Positions 24,874 to 34,099 of a stretch of 64,000 bases of DNA are shown one piece after another. Position 1 is the stretch's first letter. Every line of letters begins with the position of its first letter. A program made the position numbers and the translations under genes. Source of the stretch: Bradyrhizobium sp. BTAi1 (GTDB taxonomy: Bacteria > Pseudomonadota > Alphaproteobacteria > Rhizobiales > Xanthobacteraceae); contig NC_009475.1 of the NCBI RefSeq assembly GCF_000015165.1, forward strand, positions 1 to 64,000, in the 5' to 3' direction. Below the pieces are notes generated by a model that did not search any database, was not told where the DNA came from, and saw nothing but the letters and a program-made list of their open reading frames with translations.

Positions 24874-26283
24874 ATGCACGAGATCATCTGTCCCCACTGT
24901 GACAAGGCCTTCAAAGTCGATGAATCCGGGTACGCTGAGATCCTGAAGCAGGTCCGTGACGCCGATTTCGCAAAGCAACTGCACGAGCGGCTGGAGTTGG
25001 CCGAGCGCGACAAACAGGGCGCTGTTGAATTGGCCAAAGCCCAGGTCAGCGGCGATCTGCAGAAGACCGCGGCCGCCAAGGATGCCGAAATTCAGGAGCT
25101 GAAATCCAAGCTGGAGGCCAGTGAGGTCTCGCAAAAGCTCGCGGTTACAGAAGCACTGAGTGCTGTCGAAAAGGAGCGCGACACGCTGGCGAACTCGCTC
25201 GCGCAAGCGGAACGGGAGAAGAAGGCTGCCTCCGAGCTTGCTGAAGCGCTTTTGGCCAGCGAGCAGCACAAGATCACGGCCGCCAAGGAAAAAGAAATCC
25301 AAGAACTCAAGGCTAAGCTTCAAGCCGTCGAGCTTGAGAAGAAGCTCGCCGTGACCGAAGCCGTCGGTGCCATCGAAAAAGAGCGCGATGAGCTGAAAAA
25401 CGGGATTAAGCAGGTCCAGCTTGAAAAGCAGCTCTCCGAGCAATCGCTGAAGGACAAGTACGAAACCCAGATCAAGGATCGGGACGACGCGATCGAACGC
25501 CTCAAGGATATGAAGGCCCGCCTCTCGACCAAGATGGTCGGCGAGACCCTTGAACAGCATTGCGAGACCGAGTTCAACCGGGTGCGCTCGATGGCGTTTC
25601 CGCGGGCGTATTTTGAGAAAGACAACGACGCGCGGACCGGTAGCAAGGGCGATTACATCTTTCGCGACGCGGACGAATCCGGCATCGAGCTCATCTCGAT
25701 CATGTTCGAGATGAAAAACGAGAGCGACAAAACAGCGACGAAGAGCAAGAACGAGGACTTCCTCAAGGAGCTCGACCGCGATCGCACCGAGAAGGGCTGC
25801 GAGTACGCGATCCTGGTCTCATTGCTCGAACCCGACAACGAACTCTACAATACCGGTATCGTCGACGTCTTCCACCGCTATCCCAAGATGTACGTCATCC
25901 GGCCGCAGTTCTTCCTGCCGATGATCACGCTGCTGCGGAATGCCTCTCTCAATTCCCTGAAGTACCGGACCGAGCTGGCGCTGGTTAAGGCGCAGAATAT
26001 CGACATCACCCAGTTCGAAAGCCAGCTGGAGACGTTCAAGAACGGATTCTTGAAGAACACTGATCTCGCTTCCAGGCACTTTCACACCGCGATCACGGAA
26101 ATCGATAAGTCCATCGACCATCTGCAGAAGACGAAGGATGCGTTGATCGGCGCTGACCGAAACCTGCGCCTTGCGAACGACAAGGCGCAGGACGTGACGA
26201 TCAAGAAGCTGACCCGGGGTAACCCCACGATGGCGGCGAAATTCGCGGAGCTCAAGAACCCGCCCGCAGAAGCGGCTGAATAA
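24874..26283 (+). CDS. DUF2130 protein with zinc finger, coiled coil and nuclease-like core
   Basis: The 469-aa protein starts [20 protein letters not shown], a CxxC zinc finger, followed by a long Glu/Lys/Ala coiled coil (about residues 40-220). The conserved DUF2130 core begins [20 protein letters not shown]. In that core, [10 protein letters not shown] followed by IMFEMKNE gives an Asp...Glu-x-Lys pattern like PD-(D/E)XK nucleases. ATG 24874 after GGGCAGGAACC is chosen over a long non-conserved upstream extension. It stands alone, divergent from the HNH operon. The role is unproven but fits a DNA-processing defence gene. Confidence 0.88.
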   Translation: MHEIICPHCDKAFKVDESGYAEILKQVRDADFAKQLHERLELAERDKQGAVELAKAQVSGDLQKTAAAKDAEIQELKSKLEASEVSQKLAVTEALSAVEKERDTLANSLAQAEREKKAASELAEALLASEQHKITAAKEKEIQELKAKLQAVELEKKLAVTEAVGAIEKERDELKNGIKQVQLEKQLSEQSLKDKYETQIKDRDDAIERLKDMKARLSTKMVGETLEQHCETEFNRVRSMAFPRAYFEKDNDARTGSKGDYIFRDADESGIELISIMFEMKNESDKTATKSKNEDFLKELDRDRTEKGCEYAILVSLLEPDNELYNTGIVDVFHRYPKMYVIRPQFFLPMITLLRNASLNSLKYRTELALVKAQNIDITQFESQLETFKNGFLKNTDLASRHFHTAITEIDKSIDHLQKTKDALIGADRNLRLANDKAQDVTIKKLTRGNPTMAAKFAELKNPPAEAAE

Positions 26284-26445
26284 GGTGATTTCCTCATCTT
26301 GAGCCCAAGTCGGCGCGTGAATCGTGCAATCGCATTCACGATTTTAAGGTTCCTGCCTGAAGGAAGGCGCTCGGCCGACAATATTTGCGATCCTGCGAGG
26401 CACTCTGCTTGTCAGGGCCAGGTGGTCCCGGACCAGATAGAAATG

Positions 26446-26570
26446 TGGTATCCCCAGCAAGCTGGGTTCGCGCTGCTGATGCTCTGGCCCGAGTTTGAGG
26501 AGGCCGAAGTGATGGACGACGTCCAGACATCGCCGTAACGCTTCAGTGACCAACAGGCGCGCTGGCGTAG
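26446..26570 (+). pseudogene. Decayed duplicate of the immA 3' end
   Basis: The segment encodes YPQQAGFALLMLWPEFEE and, after a frameshift and stop, DQQARWR. It matches the last 126 bp of immA (16649-16774, YPQQDGYALLMLWLEIEE and FRDQQARWR) but is one base shorter. No other immA sequence is present. It is a relic flanking the 9.7-kb block of defence genes. Confidence 0.8.
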
Positions 26571-26660
26571 AGTTATGCGTCTCGACTAGCTGGCTTTGCG
26601 CATCGTAGATTGCGAAATGAGTACAATATTGGGAACGTTCACCGCGGGGGTCATGGCGCC

Positions 26661-27148
26661 ATGGGCTCAATGATCCATCTCTATGTCGGCAACCTCCAGG
26701 TCGACTGGGGCAAGAACCGCGGGTTCACTGATCACAGCGTGATGTAGCCACAGTCCCTTACTACTATGTTGCCGATGGCAGCGATTACGTCGACGCAAAC
26801 GGCGAAACTCAATGGAAGTTAAACGTCGTATACAAGGAAGGGCTGTCAAAGTCGCTCGTCGAGGTCAAGGACAGGATCGAGCTTTTGGGCCACATCATCG
26901 CTCACTGCCGCAAGGAGTTCATATTTCTCGCCGGGCTAAATGATTTTGACACTGACGTGTTCGAATTCGATGCCCTGCGCAACGCACTGGCAACCGTCGA
27001 TGTCAGTTCACTGACCTCACTGCGTCACAAGGCGAGGAGGATTTCGGGGAGTAGCCCCAGTTCGGCGAAAGCAGGAACGAAAGCGGCGCCAGCGCGACGC
27101 TGTACGGCGAAGACAAGCGAGCGCGTCGGTTGGGCGCTGACTAGGTAG
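26661..27148 (+). pseudogene. Broken HEPN/Toprim-associated N-terminal domain gene
   Basis: The ATG at 26661 gives MGSMIHLYVGNLQVDWGKNR and stops at 26745-26747. A different frame then continues with VPYYYVADGSDYVDANGE, LNVVYKEGLSKSLVEVKD and LGHIIAHCRKEFIFL, ending at 27148. The two parts together match the HEPN/Toprim-associated N-terminal domain found in bacterial defence proteins. A frameshift near 26745 and loss of any C-terminal effector domain make it non-functional. Confidence 0.7.
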
Positions 27149-27171
27149 TGCTGGCTTTCGGCTTTAGGAAT

Positions 27172-27199
27172 ATATTCCATAATCTTCATTATGCGAACA
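27172..27199 (-). other. Xer/dif-like site (candidate pdif), copy 1
   Basis: On the minus strand: TGTTCGCATAA, a six-base centre TGAAGA, then TTATGGAATAT. The arms resemble XerC/XerD binding arms of dif sites (CGCATAA-N6-TTATG). Both arms recur at 60013-60040, near-identically, with a different centre. The similarity continues for several bases to form GGAATATATTCC. A repressor operator is the alternative reading. Confidence 0.55.
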
Positions 27200-27686
27200 A
27201 TATCAACAACTTAGTATTATGCAGCATTCATCGCACCGTTGCAACCGGCCTAGCAGATCGGCCTAGACGCGATCGAACAGCTCAGCCACCACTTCGTACA
27301 GTTCGGCATCACGGTCACTGTGAAGAGTAAAGCTCGCGAGGAAATTCAGTCAGACAGTGTCCCGGATGCGTGTTCGCATAGCCTTCAATGGCTCTGTGAG
27401 CCACGCATCCCGTGGTCCTCGGGCTTCTTGGCATAGCGGTTCGGATCTTCCCGGAATGGTAGGGAGCGACCTTGGTCGCGCCCAGCGCCTTCGATCGCGC
27501 CGGTGAAATAGCAGATCGAAATTATGAGGTTTCTGCGGTACGGCGAGCAACAGCTGAGGGCACGGCAGGCCGTCGAGGGAGTCCCGCAGAAGCTCGGTTG
27601 CGACGTATCCAAAATGGCTCTGTTAAGTCATATTCCTACTAACAAGAGCCGAGTTAGCTGGCGCATTACGAGATCGGAGGTTGCTA
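27200..27686. other. Relic-rich stretch without an intact gene
   Basis: A plus-strand piece (about 27262-27340) reads IEQLSHHFVQFGITVTVKSK, which looks like the tail of a lost protein. A minus-strand frame (27385-27612) has no recognisable family and a Cys/Ser-rich N terminus. Neither can be supported as a gene. The 3' end holds the leader of the next gene with a GGAGG motif at about 27676. Confidence 0.4.
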
Positions 27687-28664
27687 ATGAAGCGGCGCAG
27701 GTTCGTCACACTTCTCGGCGGCGCTGCGCTCGCTTGGCCGTTCGCCGTGCGAGCGCAGCAAAGCTCTGCGGGCATCGGCTTCTTGGGCGCCGGTACTGCT
27801 GAAACGACCGCTCCGCTCTTACAAGCGTTAAAGCAAGGCTTGCGGGAAAATGGATTAATCGAGGGCAAAGAATATGTGCTCGAACCACGATGGGCGGAAG
27901 GGGACTACAAGCGTTTTCCCGCATTTGCCCACGAGTTGGCTGCTCAAGGTGCTCGCGTGATCGTTGTCACCACGATCGCAGCGGCTGGCGCGGCACAGCG
28001 CGCCACCTCCGTTATCCCGATAATCATGACGGGTCTAAATGATCCGGTCGGTAACGGTCTCGTGACAAGCCTTGCACTGCCCGGCGGCAACATAACCGGA
28101 ATGGCCACATTGAATCAGGACGTAACGCCCAAGTTAGTCGAATTTCTGCATGCGCTCCTTCCCAACGCGACCAGCACTGCGGTTTTTTTCAATCCGGCGA
28201 ATCCGTCGAACGTAACCTATTTGGATAGCGTGCGAGTGCGGACGGCGCCTCTTGGCATCGCGGTCCACGATTTCGTGGTGAGCACACCGAACGAGCTCAA
28301 CGCCGCGTTTGACACGATCGCGGCGCGACGACCCAATGCATTGCTGGTCGTGCCCGATGCCGCCATTTTGGATTTGGGACCGCGCATCGCGGCCCTGGCT
28401 CTACAGCATCGGATTCCAGTCGTCTCAGTCGATGCCGACCTCACCCGTGATGGCGGTCTGATCGGTTATGGCCTTTCTCGACGTGAAACCTACCGGCGTT
28501 CGGCTTACTTTGTGAAGAAGGTTCTTGATGGACTCAAGCCCGCGGATCTGCCCGTCGAACAACCAACGCGAATCCTGATGTCGGTGAATCTCAAAACTGC
28601 CAAAGCACTCGACATTGAGATCCCCCAGGCGATCTCGTTGCGCGCCGACGAAATGATCGAATAA
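27687..28664 (+). CDS. ABC-type substrate-binding protein, DUF534/ABC_sub_bind family
   Basis: A 325-aa periplasmic protein. The N terminus MKRRRFVTLLGGAALAWPFA with cleavage near AVRAQQ is a Tat-like signal (RRRF). The mature part follows the ABC_sub_bind fold (GLRENGLIEGKEYVLEPRWA; PIIMTGLNDPVGNGLV; LPGGNITGMATL; LTRDGGLIGYG). These proteins occur in dozens of copies in Bradyrhizobium and usually lack adjacent permease genes, as here. The ligand is unknown. An ATG at 27687 with GGAGG upstream is preferred over TTG 27681. Confidence 0.9.
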   Translation: MKRRRFVTLLGGAALAWPFAVRAQQSSAGIGFLGAGTAETTAPLLQALKQGLRENGLIEGKEYVLEPRWAEGDYKRFPAFAHELAAQGARVIVVTTIAAAGAAQRATSVIPIIMTGLNDPVGNGLVTSLALPGGNITGMATLNQDVTPKLVEFLHALLPNATSTAVFFNPANPSNVTYLDSVRVRTAPLGIAVHDFVVSTPNELNAAFDTIAARRPNALLVVPDAAILDLGPRIAALALQHRIPVVSVDADLTRDGGLIGYGLSRRETYRRSAYFVKKVLDGLKPADLPVEQPTRILMSVNLKTAKALDIEIPQAISLRADEMIE

Positions 28665-28987
28665 GTCGCGCACCTCCGCAGCGGCTACCGCGTAGCGATT
28701 TGGCGCAAATCCCATTTGCCGAAAGCAGCGTAAACCGCACGCTTAACGATCCGCCATTCGACACCGAGACGCACGGTTAGATTAAGCGCCCGATGTAGAT
28801 AAGCGTCCAACATTGACCCTTCCATCGCTTGTTAGAGCAATAGCTTAGCTCGCCGATCGGCGTCCGAACCCAATGCCGATTAACTTGTACGGGGCGGACG
28901 TGAGATCCCTGCAGGTGCAGGTCCGTCCCGACGATCCGATTTGATTTCGGGTTGGAATGAACGATGTTTCAGCGCGACAGATGGTAT
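28665..28987. other. Gap of about 320 bp
   Basis: No gene, hairpin with T-run or recognised site was seen. It lies between a plus-strand gene and the 3' end of a minus-strand gene, so it is a convergent intergenic region. Confidence 0.4.
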
Positions 28988-29512
28988 TCAGCGAGCGCCA
29001 AAGCTGGCGCGAGGCGTATTTGTATCAGCGGCTTGATGAGCTCCGCCGAAGTGTTTCGCGCGTGAAGCAGATGCCGCGCGTGAGCTGCTGCAGGGCGCAA
29101 CAATGGCGGCGAGATCACGACCTCGCAGGTACATCATTTTTGGGGTCAAACCGCCGCGCCGCGCGATCCAGGCGCGCACATAAGCTGGATAGGTGTTCAT
29201 TAGATCTTGCGTCCCGGATGCGCTGACGACGCGTCTGCCGGAGTCATCGAACGTCCATGCGGCATGAAAACCTAGCACCGCATTCTGTGTGGCGCAGAGT
29301 CGGTCGCTGGGGACGAGTCCGAGCACCATCGTGCAAGCCGAGACGCATGTGCCCGCAATGACGACGGGCTCGCCCGAGTCGCGCACCTTTCGGAAGTGCG
29401 TCGTGTAGTCCTGCATCTTGCCGCCGGGGTCTCCGCTAATAATTACGGTCGCGGAAGCCGGCGTCACAGTTAGCGCCGTCGATACAACGGCAGCAATCAA
29501 CCACGCTCGCAT
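28988..29512 (-). CDS. Secreted protein with ClpP/COG3904-like signature
   Basis: 174 aa with a clear Sec signal (MRAWLIAAVVSTALTVTPASA, cut near ASA-TV). The mature region has GTCVSACTMVLGLVPSDRLC and NAVLGFHAAW. This CxSACT...GFH pattern is seen in periplasmic COG3904-type proteins with a crotonase/ClpP-like fold; Ser of SACT may be the nucleophile. The C-terminal 35 residues are Ser/Ala/Arg-rich and may be a frameshifted end. It stands alone. Confidence 0.75.
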   Translation of the reverse strand: MRAWLIAAVVSTALTVTPASATVIISGDPGGKMQDYTTHFRKVRDSGEPVVIAGTCVSACTMVLGLVPSDRLCATQNAVLGFHAAWTFDDSGRRVVSASGTQDLMNTYPAYVRAWIARRGGLTPKMMYLRGRDLAAIVAPCSSSRAASASRAKHFGGAHQAADTNTPRASFGAR

Positions 29513-30453
29513 GTCCTTTTCCTCGGCAGTATCGGATCAAACCTGCGCCACGTGTCGCAAATCGCATGCCATAAGCCGAAGCCGTTGGGACCGCTTGCTA
29601 AGGGGCTGATTTAAAAAGCGTTTTCTTTGGATGGCAACGCGCCCCTCGCCTGCGCAAGAAGTTCTCGCGCAAGCCCAAAAGGTGGGCAATCTTAAGCGCC
29701 CCTGATGAAGATCGATGCAACGGGAAGTGTAACGTCCGCAGAGATTTGAGGCGGAAGCGAGATCTACACGCAGGGAGTCAAGCCATTTGAACCAGTCGCG
29801 ATGGAGCGACGGCTCGTTTCGCATGGCAAGTAAAAAGGGCCGCTTTGAGTGTTGTGCACTGCGGCTTGCCTCGCTCGCGCCAATGCGCGACGAGGGACGC
29901 GTTCGCGAGGGCTCACCGCGCTTAGTCTAGCGTGATGCGCGAGCAACTGAATGACATCCCCAGCTATGAGAAACAGCCGTCCGCCTGAATCGGCGGACAG
30001 GATAGCGAGCCGAACGAGTAAAACACGCAGCAATCGCCGGCCCTCGGTTTCAGCCGCTGCGGCGACCCCTGCAGTCGTAGAAGAATTGGCATGCGACCGT
30101 CGGCATGGTTTCGACCGTTTGATGGGCACACTCGAGACGAGTGAGGATCGATTCCAACTGCGTCAGGTCGTCTAGGTACCGAGCTTCGATTGTTTTGGCG
30201 ATCTCGTCCGGCGCCGCAGAGTTCGCGGGTGCGCGATCTCCCATCATGTCGGCCATACGACGCCGGGCGATATCGATCCAGACAATTGCTCACTCTGCCG
30301 CGCAAACTATCGAAGAGCTTCGTTGCTGTTGCGACGCGCTGGCTCATAATCATCAGGGTGCCGCTTCCCTTTCAGTCCGCTGCTGCAATCAGGAGAGACC
30401 GCGGAAGCAAAATTGCTCCCCAGTCCCTCGCTGCAGGTGTCGTTAGCTCGCTG
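29513..30453. other. About 0.9 kb with one doubtful small gene
   Basis: The only protein-like frame is 30050-30256 on the minus strand (68 aa): MADMMGDRAPANSAAPDEI, then ARYLDDLTQLESILTRLE. It is helical, with an open frame extending a little upstream (VWIDIARRR). It has no family or clear ribosome-binding site and could be a gene remnant. The rest shows nothing I can support. Confidence 0.35.
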
Positions 30454-30723
30454 CTAGTGGCCCTTCGGGCCGCCTTGATAGCGCCAGGCGGACTGATCCT
30501 CGATCGCGCCCATCGTGGGCGGCACAATGCGTGCTCCGCGGTCGTACATAATTGCAGAACGCCCGGGGTCTTGCGCGTAGACTGGGGATTGGAATTGTGC
30601 GCTGCGCCTTGCCTCGTTCGGCCAATAGCTCTTGTCGGTGATCGTCGACCCCGCCTGGGCGGTCGCCGACAGTGCTGCCAGCGGCAGCAAGAACGAAATC
30701 GTGAGAAGACTTTTCTTCAGCAT
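30454..30723 (-). CDS. Small secreted protein, paralogue of 48141-48395
   Basis: 89 aa with a Sec signal (MLKKSLLTISFLLPLAALSA, cut near AQA-GS). The mature part begins GSTITDKSYWPNEARRSAQ and ends WRYQGGPKGH. The first 25 mature residues and the GGPKGH tail are nearly the same as in the gene at 48141. An ECF-type promoter (GTAACC-N16-CGAACT) lies 52 bp upstream, so it is still likely under the sigma factor encoded at 46832. Function unknown; probably part of a metal or oxidative stress response. Confidence 0.8.
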   Translation of the reverse strand: MLKKSLLTISFLLPLAALSATAQAGSTITDKSYWPNEARRSAQFQSPVYAQDPGRSAIMYDRGARIVPPTMGAIEDQSAWRYQGGPKGH

Positions 30724-30774
30724 AGTCCCGGCTCCATCGTTAGTCGGAAGCGCGTTGCGCGCCTCTAAATAGAG

Positions 30775-30802
30775 AGTTCGGGCCAAACCTTCCGGCGGTT
30801 AC
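30775..30802 (-). promoter_or_regulatory. ECF sigma promoter, copy in front of the 30454 gene
   Basis: On the minus strand GTAACC (30797-30802), a 16-bp spacer, then CGAACT (30775-30780). The identical layout is found at 46790 and 48065. The pattern resembles Caulobacter SigF-type promoters. Confidence 0.8.
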
Positions 30803-30834
30803 AGCTTCACGCTGGCGTGAAGCAGAACCTGCGC

Positions 30835-31452
30835 TCACCAGCGCAGCAACCTCGGTCGCAAAACTGCGCCTGCCAGGGTGCAGAGCACAATCGTGCCGCC
30901 GTACCAAACGGCAACGAACGGCAATGAATCACTGGTGCAGTGCAACGCGTAGACCAACGCGCTGCGGTAAAGGCGCCGGTACGAACGAGATGGGTCGGAG
31001 CGGCCTTCCGCACTGCCCAAATAGGGATGGCAAACGGCGCGATCGCTATAACCGGTATCGACAAGAGGCATTCCAGCCATTCGTCACTCAGGACCATACC
31101 GCTCCAATGCGAACTCGGCATGAATCCGAGTCTGACGGCTGCGAGCAAAATGACAGTCGCGAACGGCACCGCGACCCAAAGTAGAGCCGCCTGACGCTCG
31201 CCGCCGCGCCAGCCGCAGCAAGTAGATCGACGCGATCCCGATGATTGCCCTCGCAAAGGCAACCTTGGTGGCGAGAAACACAGCGGCACGAAGCGTCATG
31301 CTATCAGCGCGAATGCCGAGCCAGACCGTCATTAAGCCGAGCGCCAAAACGACTGCGGTGACAAGGGCGAGGCCGACTGTCCGGCGGATCAATCCGCGAT
31401 CAACCGGCTCGACATTCCTGCTGAGCGCCGCGATCAGTTCATCGGTCTTCAT
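30835..31452 (-). pseudogene. Degraded NrsF-type anti-sigma factor gene
   Basis: It begins MKTDELIAALSRNVEPVDRG and continues in shifted frames with WLECLLSIPVIAIAPFAIPI and YALHCTSDSLPF, ending LAGAVLRPRLLRW. It is colinear with the intact gene at 47386-48027 (TDDLVALLSTNVEPVDRN and so on), with a frameshift after residue 85. A short loss also removes the segment matching AGLVAGGVSAM. The two conserved cysteines survive, but the reading frame is broken. Confidence 0.88.
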
Positions 31453-31637
31453 GCTTTGACCTCTTTTGCAATCATGTCTGCCAGCGCTTTGAGGCCGCGA
31501 TGAATGCTGACCTTTACCGTCGGCTCCGAGAGCCGATGTCTTTGCGCCGCTTCAGCTATGCTCAGCCCTTCCAATTTGACGGCCTCGATGGCGCATTGCA
31601 TGTTCTTTGGCAGCTTCCCGATCAAGCGTCGGATGTC
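31449..31637 (-). pseudogene. 3' remnant of an ECF sigma factor gene
   Basis: The frame reads RRLIGKLPKNMQCAIEAVKL, GLSIAEAAQRHRLSE and KVSIHRGLKALADMI to a stop that overlaps the NrsF pseudogene start (ATGA). It matches sigma region 4 of the intact gene at 46832 (RRLVERLPKGMQCAIEAVKL). Everything upstream, including region 2, is gone, so it cannot work as a sigma factor. Confidence 0.88.
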
Positions 31638-31837
31638 CTAGTTGTTTGATTTCATGCAGAACTGGTCGGACGTGAAAGCCCGCTTTAGCGAGCTAAGGGT
31701 CAGGTTTGTGCCGTTCCGGCGGCGATCGACGCTTCTTCAATCCCGCGTCGCCGCGAGCAGATGGCGAGCTAAGTATGGCTTCGGTGCCAGTAATCGCCGG
31801 TCCGCCGTGAGAAAGGAATAGGAATGCACAACAAGAC

Positions 31838-32770
31838 TTAGGACGTGCCCATGACGGGCGGCTCGCTTGAGTTGCCTTCCGGAACGGCAAAGGCATTTCG
31901 GATCGTATAAAGCTCGGAAAGGAACGCTGACACGAGGCGGGAATTCGCGCTGCCAGGCGGCTTCAAGAGCAGGGCGCGGAAATGCACGGCCGGCTCGAAG
32001 GGCCGAACGGCGATGCCTTGGATCATCTTGTCGGCGATGATGAACGGATTGACAAGTCCTATGCCGAGGCCTTGTGAAGCCAGGATGGCGATGGTCACGC
32101 CATAGGGCGTCTCAACCCGGATGCGGGGCTGGACTCCGTGTTCAGCAAAGATTTTGTCCATGGCGAGCCGCACTGTGTCCTCCGGCGCGAGAGCCAGAAA
32201 ACTCACTTCGTTCAGGTCCTCAGGCGTGACGACGTCCCGGCTCGCCAGCTGATGTCCCTGCGGCATAACGCAGACGGCACGAGGCGTGGTAAATACGCTG
32301 TGCAAGACGCCGTCGGTGTCGATCTCGTCGGCTGCCAAGCCGATGTCGAAGCTGCCTGAAGCCACCAGGTCGCGAACAACGTTTGATGTGCGGACCTGAT
32401 AGCTAATCCGCACCTGCGGGTGCTTGCGCGAGAATGCCGTGATAGCCCGCGGGACGAGCCCGTGCCCGAGGGCCGAGAGGCTGGCCACACGGATGGTCCC
32501 TGCGCCGACTTCCTTGATTTGGGCGGCCCGCAGCTTGAGGCGATCGAGGCCGACCAGGTTGGCTTTCACTTCGGCGTGGAAGAGCAGGCCTTCGCGAGTC
32601 GGGACCAGGCGGCCGCGGATCCGATCGAACAGGCTGAATCCGAGTTCGGCCTCGAGCTTCGCAAGCGAACGGCTGATAGCCGGCTGCGAGGTGCTGAGCA
32701 AGGCAGCCGCCGCTCCAGCGCCACCACTGGTCATAATCGCATGGAAGACGTCGATATCGCGCAGGTTCAT
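31838..32770 (-). CDS. LysR-family transcriptional regulator
   Basis: A 310-aa regulator with an N-terminal winged helix (residues 1-60, MNLRDIDVFHAIMTSGGAGA, LSTSQPAISRSLAKLE) and a type 2 periplasmic-binding-like sensor domain from about 90. It is divergent from a PLP-dependent lyase gene and an amino acid ABC importer, with 79 bp between. It most likely activates them in response to an amino acid; LysR proteins usually control the divergent neighbour. The ligand cannot be read. Confidence 0.93.
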   Translation of the reverse strand: MNLRDIDVFHAIMTSGGAGAAAALLSTSQPAISRSLAKLEAELGFSLFDRIRGRLVPTREGLLFHAEVKANLVGLDRLKLRAAQIKEVGAGTIRVASLSALGHGLVPRAITAFSRKHPQVRISYQVRTSNVVRDLVASGSFDIGLAADEIDTDGVLHSVFTTPRAVCVMPQGHQLASRDVVTPEDLNEVSFLALAPEDTVRLAMDKIFAEHGVQPRIRVETPYGVTIAILASQGLGIGLVNPFIIADKMIQGIAVRPFEPAVHFRALLLKPPGSANSRLVSAFLSELYTIRNAFAVPEGNSSEPPVMGTS

Positions 32771-32849
32771 AGGACAACCATATCAAGAATGGATCGACTC
32801 TATCGCTGTGGTCATGGATGGCAATGCCGGGGCGAGCTAACGTCGACCC

Positions 32850-34097
32850 ATGACGAAATCAGATGACACCTCGCACATTCGTCCGCCCGCGCGTTCGCAG
32901 CAGCCGTTCCAGGCGGTTGCGATGGCGGTGGAGCGCGCTTCGACCATCGTTTTCGATGACCTCCAAGCTTTCGAGACGCGGGCGGAGCGCGTCTATGACG
33001 GCTTCAGCTATGGGCTCTATGGAACGCCGACGAGCCGGCTTCTCGAGGACCATGTCGCCCAGCTCGAGGGGGCGGCCAGGGCGCTCGTCGTGCCGTCGGG
33101 CATGGCGGCGATGACGCTGGCGACGATGGCGGTGTGCCGGAGTGGCGACCGCGTCCTGATGCCGGAGACGCTCTATGGTCCGGCGCGGGACATGATCCTG
33201 CGCTTCCTCGGGCCGCTCGGCATCGCGGCGCAAACCTATGACCCTCTCCTTGATGCCGGGATCGCGGGGCTTCTCGACGAGCGGACGCGGCTGGTCTGGG
33301 TAGAGTCTCCTGGTTCCGCGACCTTCGAGGTCCAGGACGTACCCGCGATCGTCGCGGTGGCTAAGAAGGTTGGCGCGTTGGTTGCAGCCGATAACACCTG
33401 GGCTTCGCACCTCCTGTTCAAGCCGCTGACCCATGGCGTCGACATCAGCATGCAGGCGTTGTCCAAACATGCCGGCGGTCATGGCGATCTGCTTATGGGC
33501 TCGCTCGCCGTGCGCGACCAGGCCCTGTTCCGGCGGCTGAAGGATACGGCGCGGTTCCTTGGCTATGGTGTCTCGCCGGAAGATTGCGCGTTGTGCGAGC
33601 GCGGCCTGATGACCATGCCGGTCCGCATGCGTCACGCGGCCGCGAGCGCAGCGGAAATCATGACTTGGCTGTCGCAGCGCCCGGAAGTCGCTCGCATCCT
33701 ACACCCGGCCATGCCGGACCATCCTGGGCATGCGGTCTGGAAGAGGGACTTTTCGGGCGCGGCTGCCGTCTTCTCGGTCGTGCTCAGACCAGAACTCGCG
33801 TCCTTGCAAGCCGAAATCCTTCGACGGATGCATCTGTTCAAGCTCGGAGCGAGCTGGGGGGGCGTCCATTCGCTGATCGCGGTCAATGATCCGCGGAAAG
33901 GTCGGGCCAGCCTCGACTGGCTGCCACCCGGCCCCGTCTGGCGATTGTCGATCGGGTTGGAAGCTCTCGATGACCTGATCGGCGATCTGGAGCAGGCCTT
34001 CCTCCCGTTTGCCAAAGTCGCGGGCGGCGTCGAGGACGGCAGGCCGGACCGCGGCCGAATAACCGAAAAGAGCTGCAAAGTAGGGGAACGGAGATAG
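32850..34097 (+). CDS. PLP-dependent Cys/Met metabolism enzyme (cystathionine beta-lyase-like)
   Basis: The 415-aa enzyme belongs to the Cys/Met metabolism PLP family. The conserved N-terminal YGTPTSRLLEDHVAQLEGA, the phosphate-binding VVPSGMAAMT and the Schiff-base lysine in MQALSKHAGGHGDLLMG (about residue 210) are all present. It probably cleaves a C-S bond in cystathionine, cystine or a related thioether, releasing pyruvate and ammonia. The gene sits 2 bp before an amino acid-binding protein gene, so import and breakdown of the same amino acid are likely coupled. The C-terminal 25 residues are extra and basic. Confidence 0.9.
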   Translation: MTKSDDTSHIRPPARSQQPFQAVAMAVERASTIVFDDLQAFETRAERVYDGFSYGLYGTPTSRLLEDHVAQLEGAARALVVPSGMAAMTLATMAVCRSGDRVLMPETLYGPARDMILRFLGPLGIAAQTYDPLLDAGIAGLLDERTRLVWVESPGSATFEVQDVPAIVAVAKKVGALVAADNTWASHLLFKPLTHGVDISMQALSKHAGGHGDLLMGSLAVRDQALFRRLKDTARFLGYGVSPEDCALCERGLMTMPVRMRHAAASAAEIMTWLSQRPEVARILHPAMPDHPGHAVWKRDFSGAAAVFSVVLRPELASLQAEILRRMHLFKLGASWGGVHSLIAVNDPRKGRASLDWLPPGPVWRLSIGLEALDDLIGDLEQAFLPFAKVAGGVEDGRPDRGRITEKSCKVGERR

Positions 34098-34099
34098 CC

